Positions 33,015 through 42,300 of a stretch of 64,000 nucleotides of DNA are shown in pieces. The notes under the pieces are model-generated. The model was not told the origin of the DNA and searched no databases. It saw nothing but the letters and a program-made list of their open reading frames with translations. Positions within the stretch are counted from its first letter, which is position 1. Each line of letters starts with the position of its first letter. Both the position numbers and the translations under genes were made by a program. The stretch is taken from NCBI GenBank assembly GCA_002731275.1, contig PCBK01000133.1:50183-114182 (forward strand). Direction: 5' to 3'. The DNA comes from Deltaproteobacteria bacterium. GTDB lineage: Bacteria; Myxococcota_C; UBA6777.

Positions 33015-35171
33015 ATGACATCCAAACAACAGTGTCCACATTGTAAAAAAGACGTGGGCGGGGCTGGCGAAGAGATCACGTGGTCCTTTTGCCCACATTG
33101 TCGTTTTCCGTTGATGCTCGTCGCCGGAAAGTACAAACTGGAGAAAAAAATCGGCCGCGGCGGTTTTGGGAGTGTCTACCTCGCGACACACATCCATCTG
33201 CCTCGTAACGCCGAACGTGTCGTAAAGGTGATCAACTCGGAGATCTTCGAGGCCGATGAGATGCTCAAGCGCTTCCATCGCGAAGTCCACCTCACAGCGA
33301 GCATCTCTCAAATCAATGAACATATCGTCCATGTTTATGATGACTTCGGTCAGATCCCAGGGATGGGACACTACTACGTCATGGAATATCTACGGGGCAA
33401 GACACTCTCCGATATCCTCAGACGCCCCGATAAACTCCCCTCGATCAAACTCGCGCTGCATATCTTTCGTCAATTTTGTGAGGGGATGGAGGTCGCTCAC
33501 CTCGAAGGGATCGTACACAGAGACCTGAAGCCCGATAACCTCATGTTGATACAACGTGAAGACGACCCGTACTTCGTAAAGATCCTCGACTTTGGCATCG
33601 CCAAACCCCTCGAAGGCGCTACACCCGAAAGTCGTCCCCTGACCGCCGGTCCGATCGGGACACCTATGTACATGTCTCCCGAACAATTCTTGCACCAAAC
33701 CATCGACACACGGGCTGATGTCTACGCGATGGGGCTGATCTTGTACGAGCTGCTCACGGGACAATCTCCCTTCCTCTCGGGAGAACAAGATGGACAGTAT
33801 TTTATCCAGGAGGTCGCACAGCGCCACCTTCGGATGCAGCCTCTCCCCCCCCGAAAAGTCCGACCTGATAGAAATATACCTGCTGCACTTGAGGCCGTCG
33901 TCCTGCAAGCGCTCTCCAAAGAGCCGGAAAAACGCTTCTTCTCTGCACGTGAATTCAAAAACGCGATCGACGGGCTCGGACTCCGTCAAACACTCTCCTC
34001 CTCCGAATTAGAAGCGTTCTCCGACATCCCAAACAGACAAGAGGACACACTCCAGCCAACACCCCGACATAAACGCCAGACAGAAGACGTCTCTTTCGGA
34101 ACCCCTGTTCCCTTTCACAGGACACCAGGACAAACACCTCGACAGCGGACGCCAGGAGGGACACCACAGGGACAAGAGCGCATGACACAGTCGATGCCGC
34201 TCGAAGCCGAGGCCGTCCAGGATGTCGCGTTCCTCGAAACGATCGCCTCAACTGGAGATATGCCACTCGGAAGACCTGCACCATTGCCGACAGCGTCTGC
34301 TCTCGATGAACACACACAGGCACCACCTGTCTCGACACCTGTGACGATACAACCTGCCGAGCGGCCTGCTTTTTCAATCAAGAATGTGTTGGTCGTCGCG
34401 TTGTTGCTGGTGTTGATGTCTGGTTATGTTGTGTACGCTGTATGGTGGGGGGTACAGCGTCATTCTAAGGTGAAAAAGGCTAGGGCCCAAACGCTCACTC
34501 GACGTATCCTCCCGCGGACAAAGAAGGCGGCGCCACGAAAACGACCTGTCGTCGCACCGCCTGTCCGTCAAAAGACATGCAAAGATGGGGAGACTCGACC
34601 GTGTTTTTCGGGGCCTGAGAGCGCAAAGGGCGTTGGACGCTGTCGCGCTGGTGTGCAGACGTGTCAGGCGGAGAAGTGGTCCACATGTAAAGAGGAGAGA
34701 TTGCCTCGTAAGGAACGTTGTAATCGCCGGGACGATGATTGTGATGGTCGCGTCGATGAATCCTTTCCAAAGCTCGGCAAGACGTGCCTCGTCAAGCGTC
34801 ACCAATGCACCTTTCAGGGGACATGGCGTTGTGCGAAGGGAGAACGGGCGTTACAATGTACCTCAATGGTGTGGCGCAAACGCAGAGGTTACAAGCCTGT
34901 CTGGATGTCGATATCCCCAAACAGTCATACATTCCATGTGACACATGGCCGTTCTCATCACACTCGAAAGAAAACGCTTCGGGTGAAGGGTTTGAGCTGT
35001 TTGGAGTTGAAGAAAAAGACGGCTTTTCAGATCTGGTCGAAAGGGTATGATCGTTGCACATTCTATCTGCGTGTCACCAAACAATGGACCGAAAAGAAGC
35101 CCCATCGCATCCATATGAAACGTAGATCGGACCTCGATAATGCGACCAATTATTGCTTGCGTTCCCAGTAA
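33015..35171 (+). CDS. Hanks-type Ser/Thr protein kinase with zinc ribbon and Cys-rich tail
   Basis: A 718-residue membrane kinase. Residues 7-30 are a zinc ribbon with two CPHC knuckles. The kinase domain spans about 40-310: P-loop GRGGFG (47-52), Lys71 in VVKVI, HRDLKPDN (168-175), DFG (192-194) and an APE-like SPEQF. A Pro/Thr-rich juxtamembrane region leads to a membrane helix (about 455-478, VLVVALLLVLMSGYVVYAVWW). Outside is a Cys-rich module of the type TRPCFSGPES....RCRAGVQTC with a CDGRVDE repeat, common in myxobacterial surface proteins, so it may sense an extracellular cue. Its end overlaps the PEGA gene by 32 bases, indicating coupling. Confidence 0.9.
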   Translation: MTSKQQCPHCKKDVGGAGEEITWSFCPHCRFPLMLVAGKYKLEKKIGRGGFGSVYLATHIHLPRNAERVVKVINSEIFEADEMLKRFHREVHLTASISQINEHIVHVYDDFGQIPGMGHYYVMEYLRGKTLSDILRRPDKLPSIKLALHIFRQFCEGMEVAHLEGIVHRDLKPDNLMLIQREDDPYFVKILDFGIAKPLEGATPESRPLTAGPIGTPMYMSPEQFLHQTIDTRADVYAMGLILYELLTGQSPFLSGEQDGQYFIQEVAQRHLRMQPLPPRKVRPDRNIPAALEAVVLQALSKEPEKRFFSAREFKNAIDGLGLRQTLSSSELEAFSDIPNRQEDTLQPTPRHKRQTEDVSFGTPVPFHRTPGQTPRQRTPGGTPQGQERMTQSMPLEAEAVQDVAFLETIASTGDMPLGRPAPLPTASALDEHTQAPPVSTPVTIQPAERPAFSIKNVLVVALLLVLMSGYVVYAVWWGVQRHSKVKKARAQTLTRRILPRTKKAAPRKRPVVAPPVRQKTCKDGETRPCFSGPESAKGVGRCRAGVQTCQAEKWSTCKEERLPRKERCNRRDDDCDGRVDESFPKLGKTCLVKRHQCTFQGTWRCAKGERALQCTSMVWRKRRGYKPVWMSISPNSHTFHVTHGRSHHTRKKTLRVKGLSCLELKKKTAFQIWSKGYDRCTFYLRVTKQWTEKKPHRIHMKRRSDLDNATNYCLRSQ

Positions 35172-36552
35172 ATCCACTCTCTCTCACTCTGAGAAGTCCC
35201 CGCCCATCCTGGCTATATCCAACCTGTTATGCTCCCTTCTTGGGTTGTTGTCTTTTTTCACACTTGTGGTGTTTCCTTCATCCAATGCGATGGCTGCGGT
35301 CTCGTGTGGTACGTTGTATCAACAAAAAAAGTACGCAGAGGCCGGTGATTGCTTTTGGAAGCAGGCCGTCAAACTTGGACCTGGGCAAAAGCTCAAGCTT
35401 CAGGAGAAGTACGAAAAAGGGCGTCGTCTGCGCAACGCAGCGCGCTGTTATGCGAAGGCGGCGAAGAGCCTGTTAGGTACATTGATCCCAAAGGGGGGGA
35501 CGAACAAAGACCTCAAGATGACGAAAAAGAACGCCCAGACATTTACGAGGGCTGCGTACTTTCGGGAGCGTGGTGTCGCGATGTTGCAGGTGTACCGGGA
35601 GGAGAAGCTCTACGAAGATCCACAGGTCTTTCAGCGGACTTGGGAACTGGAGCGCACATGGAGTCGGAAAATAGGGTACTCTAGGGTGACCATTCAGACA
35701 AAGCGCGTCGACGCAAAGCTCTGTGTGGAGGGGTTTCGCACGAAGATATGTCGTGAGGGGATGTCTTGGCGTGGGCGTTTGCGTCCTGGGATCTACAAGG
35801 TGGAAGTTGGGTATCCTGGTTTGCCTGCCGTTTTCAGAAGACGCACCTTTTTGTTGCGCCCAAGATCGAAGAGAGTCCTGCCTTTCCAACCTCCCAAACG
35901 CACGCGCTCAATGCTCTCCTTGAAGAGTCAACCAGAGAAGAGTCGGATCTATATCAATGGCCATCTTGTCGGTACGACGCCGCTGCGACTCATTGTGCCT
36001 TCAGGGAGGCACAGTATCGAGCTGCGCAAAGGGTGTTATCTACGACAGGCCCAAGCGGTCGCTGCACCTGCCAACAAAAAGACCCAGCTCAGTTTGCGCC
36101 TGCGTCGTGATCCATACTTTCTCAAGTGGCGACGGGACGTGAAGAAGCAAAAAGATGACCGCTTTTGGGGGTATATATTCACAGGTATTGGTGGTGCCTT
36201 CGTCGGAGGAGGGATCGTCTTGTCCGTGGTCGCAAATGATACTCTAGACAAGGCGCAAGAAGCCTACTTTCTCTCGACGGAGAGTCCAGAGAGTCTGGCG
36301 AACTTTAAAAAGCTCGCAAACGAGTACAACGGACTTCACTTGGTGCGGATCCTGTCTTTCGTGGCGGGGATTGGCGTACTCGGTTTTGGTGGCTGGCGCT
36401 TGGGGGCGACGTCCTTTCGTGTGAAGCGTACCCCATGTGAAGAGCTCGAACGAAACGATCGTTTCCGCGCGCCAAAGTGGAAGACCAACAAGGAAGGGGT
36501 CCGTATTGTCGATGACAATGTGCTCATCGAACCCCCTTCTAAGCGACCTTAA
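35140..36552 (+). CDS. PEGA-domain exported protein
   Basis: A 470-residue protein. A hydrophobic N-terminal segment (residues about 27-50, LCSLLGLLSFFTLVVFPSS) is a signal or anchor. Residues about 60-180 look helical, TPR-like (YAEAGDCFWKQA, NAARCYAKAAKSLLG). A PEGA-type beta domain follows (KSRIYINGHLVGTTPLRLIVPSG, HSIELRKGCY). Near the C-terminus are two membrane helices (about 345-365 and 395-412). It overlaps the kinase gene and is likely its partner or substrate. The start at 35140 has only a weak GGA upstream; a later start is possible. Confidence 0.75.
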   Translation: MRPIIACVPSKSTLSHSEKSPPILAISNLLCSLLGLLSFFTLVVFPSSNAMAAVSCGTLYQQKKYAEAGDCFWKQAVKLGPGQKLKLQEKYEKGRRLRNAARCYAKAAKSLLGTLIPKGGTNKDLKMTKKNAQTFTRAAYFRERGVAMLQVYREEKLYEDPQVFQRTWELERTWSRKIGYSRVTIQTKRVDAKLCVEGFRTKICREGMSWRGRLRPGIYKVEVGYPGLPAVFRRRTFLLRPRSKRVLPFQPPKRTRSMLSLKSQPEKSRIYINGHLVGTTPLRLIVPSGRHSIELRKGCYLRQAQAVAAPANKKTQLSLRLRRDPYFLKWRRDVKKQKDDRFWGYIFTGIGGAFVGGGIVLSVVANDTLDKAQEAYFLSTESPESLANFKKLANEYNGLHLVRILSFVAGIGVLGFGGWRLGATSFRVKRTPCEELERNDRFRAPKWKTNKEGVRIVDDNVLIEPPSKRP

Positions 36553-36587
36553 AGAGAGCACTCATTGTCTATCGGAGCGTTGAAAAG

Positions 36588-38465
36588 ATGAACACAACAC
36601 GTCATTTGGGTCGCAAGAGTATCTTCTACACCCTTACATGTTTGCTCTTTATGGGGGTGTCTTTATTCGGATTTGTAGCCTGCTTTATCGATGTCGATGA
36701 TCCTGCGAAGAGCGTCTTTCCTTCTGATCAGCCGTTGTTTGTATGTACCTCACTCTCGTCATGTGATGGAGGCGATGAGCAATGTTTCAAGCGTTCATGT
36801 CCACCCAGTGTTCCTTACTGTGTCAATGGTGTCTGCCGACAGTGTGAAACAGCGACGGATTGCGTCGATGGAAAAACGTCCTGTGTCGATGGCCGATGTC
36901 TTCCATGTGATGGTGTCTGTGAGTCCGTGGCTGCCGAGAGGAGCACCAAGGGGACATCAACAGGTTTGGGGATAAGAGCAGATGCACAACATCGGACTTG
37001 GATCGTCGGGAAGTACAAGGGAGAGGTCGCCTTTGGTCCCTTCAAACCGACAGGTGAAGAGATAAATGAAGAGACGGGCAGTCGCTACAGAGGATATGTC
37101 GCGTTAGTCGACGCTTACGGCTCTTTTCTTTGGGTCGCCAAGGTTTCCTATCCCGACAGCCAACTCCACGATGTATGGTTTGATGACAAGGAATTTGTCT
37201 ATGTTGTGGGGTACAAAGACCTCAGCACAACACCAACTCTGTTTGTGGCAAAGTTCAAGGTCGCGATCTCATCGCGCGTAGATACAAAAAATCTTGTGGA
37301 CACTGTTGTCGCCGAAAAAGAATTGGCAAAGACCACACCCAAACACAATTCCATCTTGAATGCTGTGATCACAGTCCAACAGGGCGGAGCATTGTACGTC
37401 GCTGGGAGCAGTCAGGAGGGGTTGTTTGTGACGCAGCTCGACACGAGCTTCAATGTTGGCAAAGAGGGGTGGCCTTTTGTCGCGAAGGTGGACAAGGACA
37501 AGTCGGGTGTTCCCCATCCCTCCGTTGTCTCTGCGTTGACCCACACAAAAGATGGCAAGATCGTCCTCGCGGGTTATTTCCAGGGGACGTTGTCTGTGGG
37601 GGCAAAGAGCCTCGTCGCACAGGGGCGTCACGCGATATGTTTGTTTGCGTTGACCGAGAAGGGGACGTTGTCTTGGGTGACGGAGACGTTGGACGCTGTG
37701 GATGCACGTGCGCTCGCACTTCACTACTCACAGAAGGATGAAGACTTCCTGCTCGCAGGGGATTACTACGGATATCTTCGCTTTCAGGCAGCAGATGACA
37801 ATACACCACAGTTTCCATTTGTGATCGAGAAGACTGCGTTTATCATGCGTGTTGGGAAAGATGGACGTCCTTATGAGCGCGTGCGTCTCGACAATGACGC
37901 GTTTTTGGACAAACAAGATGGTGTTGAGGCGCGTCGTTTCAGCTCGGTAACATCGCTCGCAAGACTCGGTGATGGTTCGATCTTGGCGGCTGGATTTCAG
38001 CGGGAGTTCAATCTATGTGGACAAAAAGTTGAGGAGAAAGATCTACATGAGGTTGTAAAGACAGGCGACGATGCAGGGCGCATTATCAGAGCAGTGACTG
38101 TGCTTCGGGATGCATTCCGAGACGCAGGCTCAGATGAAGTGCTCTCTGAACCCCCTCTGGGGTCGTCTTTCTTGATCAAGTTGCAGAAGACATCGGACTC
38201 ATTGGTATGTCAGGGCGCGAGTCAAACATTTGAGCAGGGACGGTATATGAAGGTCGCATCGGCGGAGACGAACAAGATGGTTTTGTACGGTGATCAGTCG
38301 ATCGCGTTGATGGGGAATTTTTTACATCAGTTGTATCTGCCGGCATATTGCAGTCATAAAGAGAAGGTCTTTAAGTCAGGTCTTTACAAAGGTGAGCATA
38401 CATTTGTCTGGCGACTCCCATTGGAGTTGAAGGCGTGTAAGACGGACGATACAGAGGAAGATTGA
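36588..38465 (+). CDS. Lipoprotein with Cys-rich module and beta-propeller-like body
   Basis: A 625-residue protein. A lipobox-like LFGFVAC (about Cys32) indicates lipid anchoring. Residues about 50-110 are Cys-rich (CVNGVCRQCETATDCVDGKTSCVDGRCLPCDG), a common module in delta-proteobacterial surface proteins. The remaining sequence repeats strands such as WVAKVSYPDSQLHDVWF, YVVGYKDL, ALYVAGSSQ and IVLAGYFQGTLSVG, as in SBBP/beta-propeller proteins. Possible surface sensor or adhesion role; function unknown. GGAG lies ten bases before the ATG. Confidence 0.65.
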   Translation: MNTTRHLGRKSIFYTLTCLLFMGVSLFGFVACFIDVDDPAKSVFPSDQPLFVCTSLSSCDGGDEQCFKRSCPPSVPYCVNGVCRQCETATDCVDGKTSCVDGRCLPCDGVCESVAAERSTKGTSTGLGIRADAQHRTWIVGKYKGEVAFGPFKPTGEEINEETGSRYRGYVALVDAYGSFLWVAKVSYPDSQLHDVWFDDKEFVYVVGYKDLSTTPTLFVAKFKVAISSRVDTKNLVDTVVAEKELAKTTPKHNSILNAVITVQQGGALYVAGSSQEGLFVTQLDTSFNVGKEGWPFVAKVDKDKSGVPHPSVVSALTHTKDGKIVLAGYFQGTLSVGAKSLVAQGRHAICLFALTEKGTLSWVTETLDAVDARALALHYSQKDEDFLLAGDYYGYLRFQAADDNTPQFPFVIEKTAFIMRVGKDGRPYERVRLDNDAFLDKQDGVEARRFSSVTSLARLGDGSILAAGFQREFNLCGQKVEEKDLHEVVKTGDDAGRIIRAVTVLRDAFRDAGSDEVLSEPPLGSSFLIKLQKTSDSLVCQGASQTFEQGRYMKVASAETNKMVLYGDQSIALMGNFLHQLYLPAYCSHKEKVFKSGLYKGEHTFVWRLPLELKACKTDDTEED

Positions 38466-38563
38466 TGTATATTCTGCCGGAGGTGCTGAATAATTCGGCG
38501 CTCCCCTCGTCTGATTTTGGGTGAGTTAGTTTCTGAACGATGTCTATGCAATGGAGAGAGATG

Positions 38564-39325
38564 ATGTTGAATCGAGTATGGAAGGGTGTGTTGTTGGGGG
38601 TTGGTTGTTTGTTCCTTGGTGGAGGTGTTGTTGGCGCAAAAAAGCTGACACAACAAGTGAAGATTGTTCCCAAAGGACAACATGTTCTCATTGAGGCACG
38701 TGTTCCGAAGAAGCAGCTTCAGATAGTGGGCAAAAGAGGGATGAAGACTGTTCTACGTGTCTACCGCCATGACGGGAGAAAGTGGGCACGTTTTCACGCC
38801 CTGGATCTGCGCAAGCAGCTGTGGAAGAAGAAGTTCTCTAAAAAGCGAGTATGTCGTGGGGTCAAGTCATTCGCGGTGTTGCAAACTGCGATCAGTCAGT
38901 ACCACCTGCGCAAGAAGAGATGGTGGAACACAAAGGTGAAAAAGCTCCAAAAGGCTTTTGTCCCTACGTACTTCCAGACAACACGCATCGTCTGTCAGGC
39001 GCCTCGGGTGAAAGCCAAAGCACAGAAAAAAATGCGCACACGTCGAGCGATTCGCCGACCCAAGGTGGGGGCTTTTGGGCGCGTTGGGATGGCAAAATCA
39101 GCACCTTCAAAGGCTGGCTTTGCTGCAGCGAAGGCCGGTCGCGTGACCAACGCTTGGCGTGGGACACAGTCATTTTTGCAGATCCACGGTCACGCTTGGG
39201 GCCCTGCAAAGAAGGGGCGTGTGACCAATCCCTGGCGCAAAGCCCATAAACGTGGCCGCGTGACCAATCCCTGGCGCAAAAAGCGCACCTCGAAAGGCAA
39301 TGGACGGGTCACCAACCCCTGGTAG
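38564..39325 (+). CDS. Exported basic protein with repeated GRVTNPW tail
   Basis: About 253 residues from the ATG at 38564, seven bases after GGAG. A signal-like segment (VLLGVGCLFLGGGVVGAKK) is followed by a very basic body with two or three Cys. The C-terminal 65 residues carry four copies of GRVTN(A/P)W: GRVTNAW, GRVTNPW, GRVTNPW and a final GRVTNPW that ends the protein. The DNA of the copies is similar (CGNGTGACCAATCCCTGGCGC). I recognise no family. The repeated motif could be a binding or anchoring signal. Confidence 0.65.
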   Translation: MLNRVWKGVLLGVGCLFLGGGVVGAKKLTQQVKIVPKGQHVLIEARVPKKQLQIVGKRGMKTVLRVYRHDGRKWARFHALDLRKQLWKKKFSKKRVCRGVKSFAVLQTAISQYHLRKKRWWNTKVKKLQKAFVPTYFQTTRIVCQAPRVKAKAQKKMRTRRAIRRPKVGAFGRVGMAKSAPSKAGFAAAKAGRVTNAWRGTQSFLQIHGHAWGPAKKGRVTNPWRKAHKRGRVTNPWRKKRTSKGNGRVTNPW

Positions 39326-39362
39326 TCTCGTTATAACGACCTCTTATGTGTTCCCAACCTTC

Positions 39363-42300
39363 CTACTCTCTTGTTTCGTCCAACGGCCCCAATTGACACA
39401 GAAGTTTATGTGCGGGGATGTTGTGAAGAAAATTGTGTCTCCACTTCTCAATGTCGATTCCCTTCGCTTGTTCTTGTAACGCTTGAAAAACTTGCTCCAA
39501 TCTACGTTGGCTCTCTGCTTTGTCTTGGGTGCTTTGTATTTGTATACAAGTCAGCTCAATCCAAAAGTGCTCATTGGCGTATTGAATGTGTTCATTGTGC
39601 TCGGACTGGAGAATCGATTGCAGCAGTGTATGTGCTTGTTGTGATTGCGCTTGTGACAGATGGACGCGCGCCTGTCCTGCGAGCGCCGCAAAGTACTCAC
39701 CATACCGGGGGATGGATAAGAAGATCTCCGCAGCTTGTTTGTAAGTTGCGAGGGCGTTGACGGGCTCGTTTTGGGCGGCTTGCAGGTGTCCTTGTGTCAA
39801 GAGGGCGGTCGCTCTCATCTCTTTCTCGTCGAGTGTTTCGATACATGTAAAGGCGTGTTGGAGGGTGGACTGTGCGTCGTCAAACTGTCTCCTGTAAAAG
39901 AGCGTCTCCGAGAGAAGACAGAGCGCGTGGCCTTCGAAGTAGAGGTGTCCGATCGAGCGGCTCAGCTCAAGCGCACGTTGAAGGATCTCTTGGGCTTGTT
40001 GGTGGTTGCCCATGCGCAGATGACATTCACCAAGTGTGCTCAAGCCGTAGCTTTGTGTGGCTTTGTCATTGATCTCTTGGCTGATACGGACGACTTGTTC
40101 GAGTGCTGGGATGGCTTCTGTGAATTGTCCACATTTGAGCAGACAGTAACCGAGATTGCTCAAGGAGACACAGCTACCTCTTCGTGAGCCGAGTGTTTGG
40201 AATGTCTCCCACGAGCTACGGAATTGAGCTGTGGCTGCGACAAAGTCGTCGCGTTCGAGTAGGAGTGTACCGACATTGTTGCGAAGTCCAGCGACGTCGA
40301 GTTTTTGTTCCAACGCGGTGCAGATCTGGAGCGCTTCATCTGTGCAGCGGATCGCTTCATCGAGTTGGTGGAGGTCGCTGTAGCAGATACCAAGGTGGCG
40401 GAGACATGCAGCTTTGACAGAGGGAGCGTTGGCTTGCTCGGCCAGCGCAAGAGCCTCCTCTAATTTTTGTTTGGCGGCTTCGCCGTTGCCTTGGAGTCTG
40501 AGCGTCCACCCCCACTGCTGGAGGGCTTTGGCGGTGGAGGTGAGATCGTTTATCGAGGTCGCCTGTTCGATGATTTGTTGGGCTTCTTCAATCGCGTGGC
40601 TGTAACCGTGGTTGGTGAGTGCGTAATTGAGCCGTCTGAGCGCGACCTCGATCTGTTTGGGGGGCGGGAGCTGTTTGGCGAGCTGACGAAGGGTCTTGAG
40701 TGCTGCGCGTTGTTCTTCTCTTTTGCCGAGCAGATCGTAAACTCGTTCTCGTTCGAGGTGGAGAGAGAGTAATTCTTCAGAGGCCGTTGGTGGTGTCAAC
40801 TCGATGGAACGGCTGAAGTAGGCGAGGGCTTCTTCGTTGGCGTATTGGCGGGCTGCGTATTGACCGGTGAGTTTGGTGTAGTGTTGCTCTCGTGAAGGGT
40901 CATCGGCGTGGTGCCAGTGATAGGTGAGCAGCGGGAGCCATACTCCCTCTGTGTGGTCGGCTGCCTGTTTGTAAAGGTGTTCGAGGTGTTCGGCGATGGT
41001 CCTGTGGAGTTGTCGTCTCTGTTGGTAGAGCAGTGAGCGGTAGGAGACCTCCTGGATGATCATGTTCTTAAAGGCGAAGTGTGTTTGATCGTCGCTCTCT
41101 TCGAGGGTGAAGGCGTCTTTTTCGAGATTGGCGAGGAGGACGTGGAGTGTGTCTTGATCGATATGTGTATGTGTGATGATGGCTTTGTGCAGGAGCGGAA
41201 AAGAGAAGCTGCGCCCAATCACAGAAGCGACACGGAGGGTGAGTTGTCGCTCTGGTGGGAGTTGATCGATGCGCGCGAGGAGGAGACCTTCGAGCGAGTC
41301 GGGGAGGGTGACATTTTTGATGTCAAAGGAAGGTGCGAGTGTGCAGCGTTTGTCTCCATCGATATCTGAAATATGTAAGAGTTCTTCTTTTCGAAGCAAT
41401 CGCAGGAGTTCTTCTGTAAAGAGTGGATTTCCTTCGGCTCTCGTTTCGACGAGCTGACAAAGTGTTTCTGGGATTGCGCCGATTGGGAGTTCGAGGTTTG
41501 ATGCGAGGAGGGCGCGCTGTTCGTCTTGACTGAGAGGTTGTATGGTCTCGATATGTGCGAGCGATTCGATATGTTGTAGCGCGTCTTGTTTGCAAGAGGG
41601 GTCGTGTGGGCGGACTGTTGTGACCAACATGATGCCTGTGGGGGCGATGTCAAGGCTCCAGGCGAGCTCGTGTAGGAGTTCCCAGGAGAGTGAATCGAGC
41701 CACTGTAGGTTTTCGAGCACGACACAGCAAGGGTGTGTGTGTCCGAAGCTCTTGAGCAGGCGTATGAGCATCTGGTGAAGGTTTTGTTTGCGCAGGGCTG
41801 TGTCGAAAACCTGTGTGCGCTCTGTCTCGGGAAAGGAGACCTCCAAGAGCGCGTTGAGGAGCGGGAGGAGTTCAATGTCCTCGGGGATATACTGTTCGAT
41901 GATGTGCTGGATACGTGTGGTTTTTTGGCTCTCTTCGTGCAGCCCAAAGAGATCCTGGAGGACATCTCGCCAGACCCAGTAGCTGGTTTGTTGTTCGATA
42001 TTTTGGCCACTGCCTTGCAGCCACGTGAGGTGATGTGCCTGGCATTGTGTTTTGAAGGCGTGTAACAGTCGTGTTTTTCCGATCCCAGCGTCGCCTTTGA
42101 GCAGGACGATGTGGTTGTGGCCTTGTGTGACGTGTTCGATGTATTGGGTGAGTCGTTGCAGCTCGTCCTGCCGCCCGATCATGGGCGTGTGGAAATCCTC
42201 TCGTTCCAGTTGGGAGAGATAGAGTGGTCGGTAGACAGGGAGTGGTTGGGCTTTTCCTTTGAGCTTTACGGGGGAGTGGGAGGTGTATTCGATATATTTT

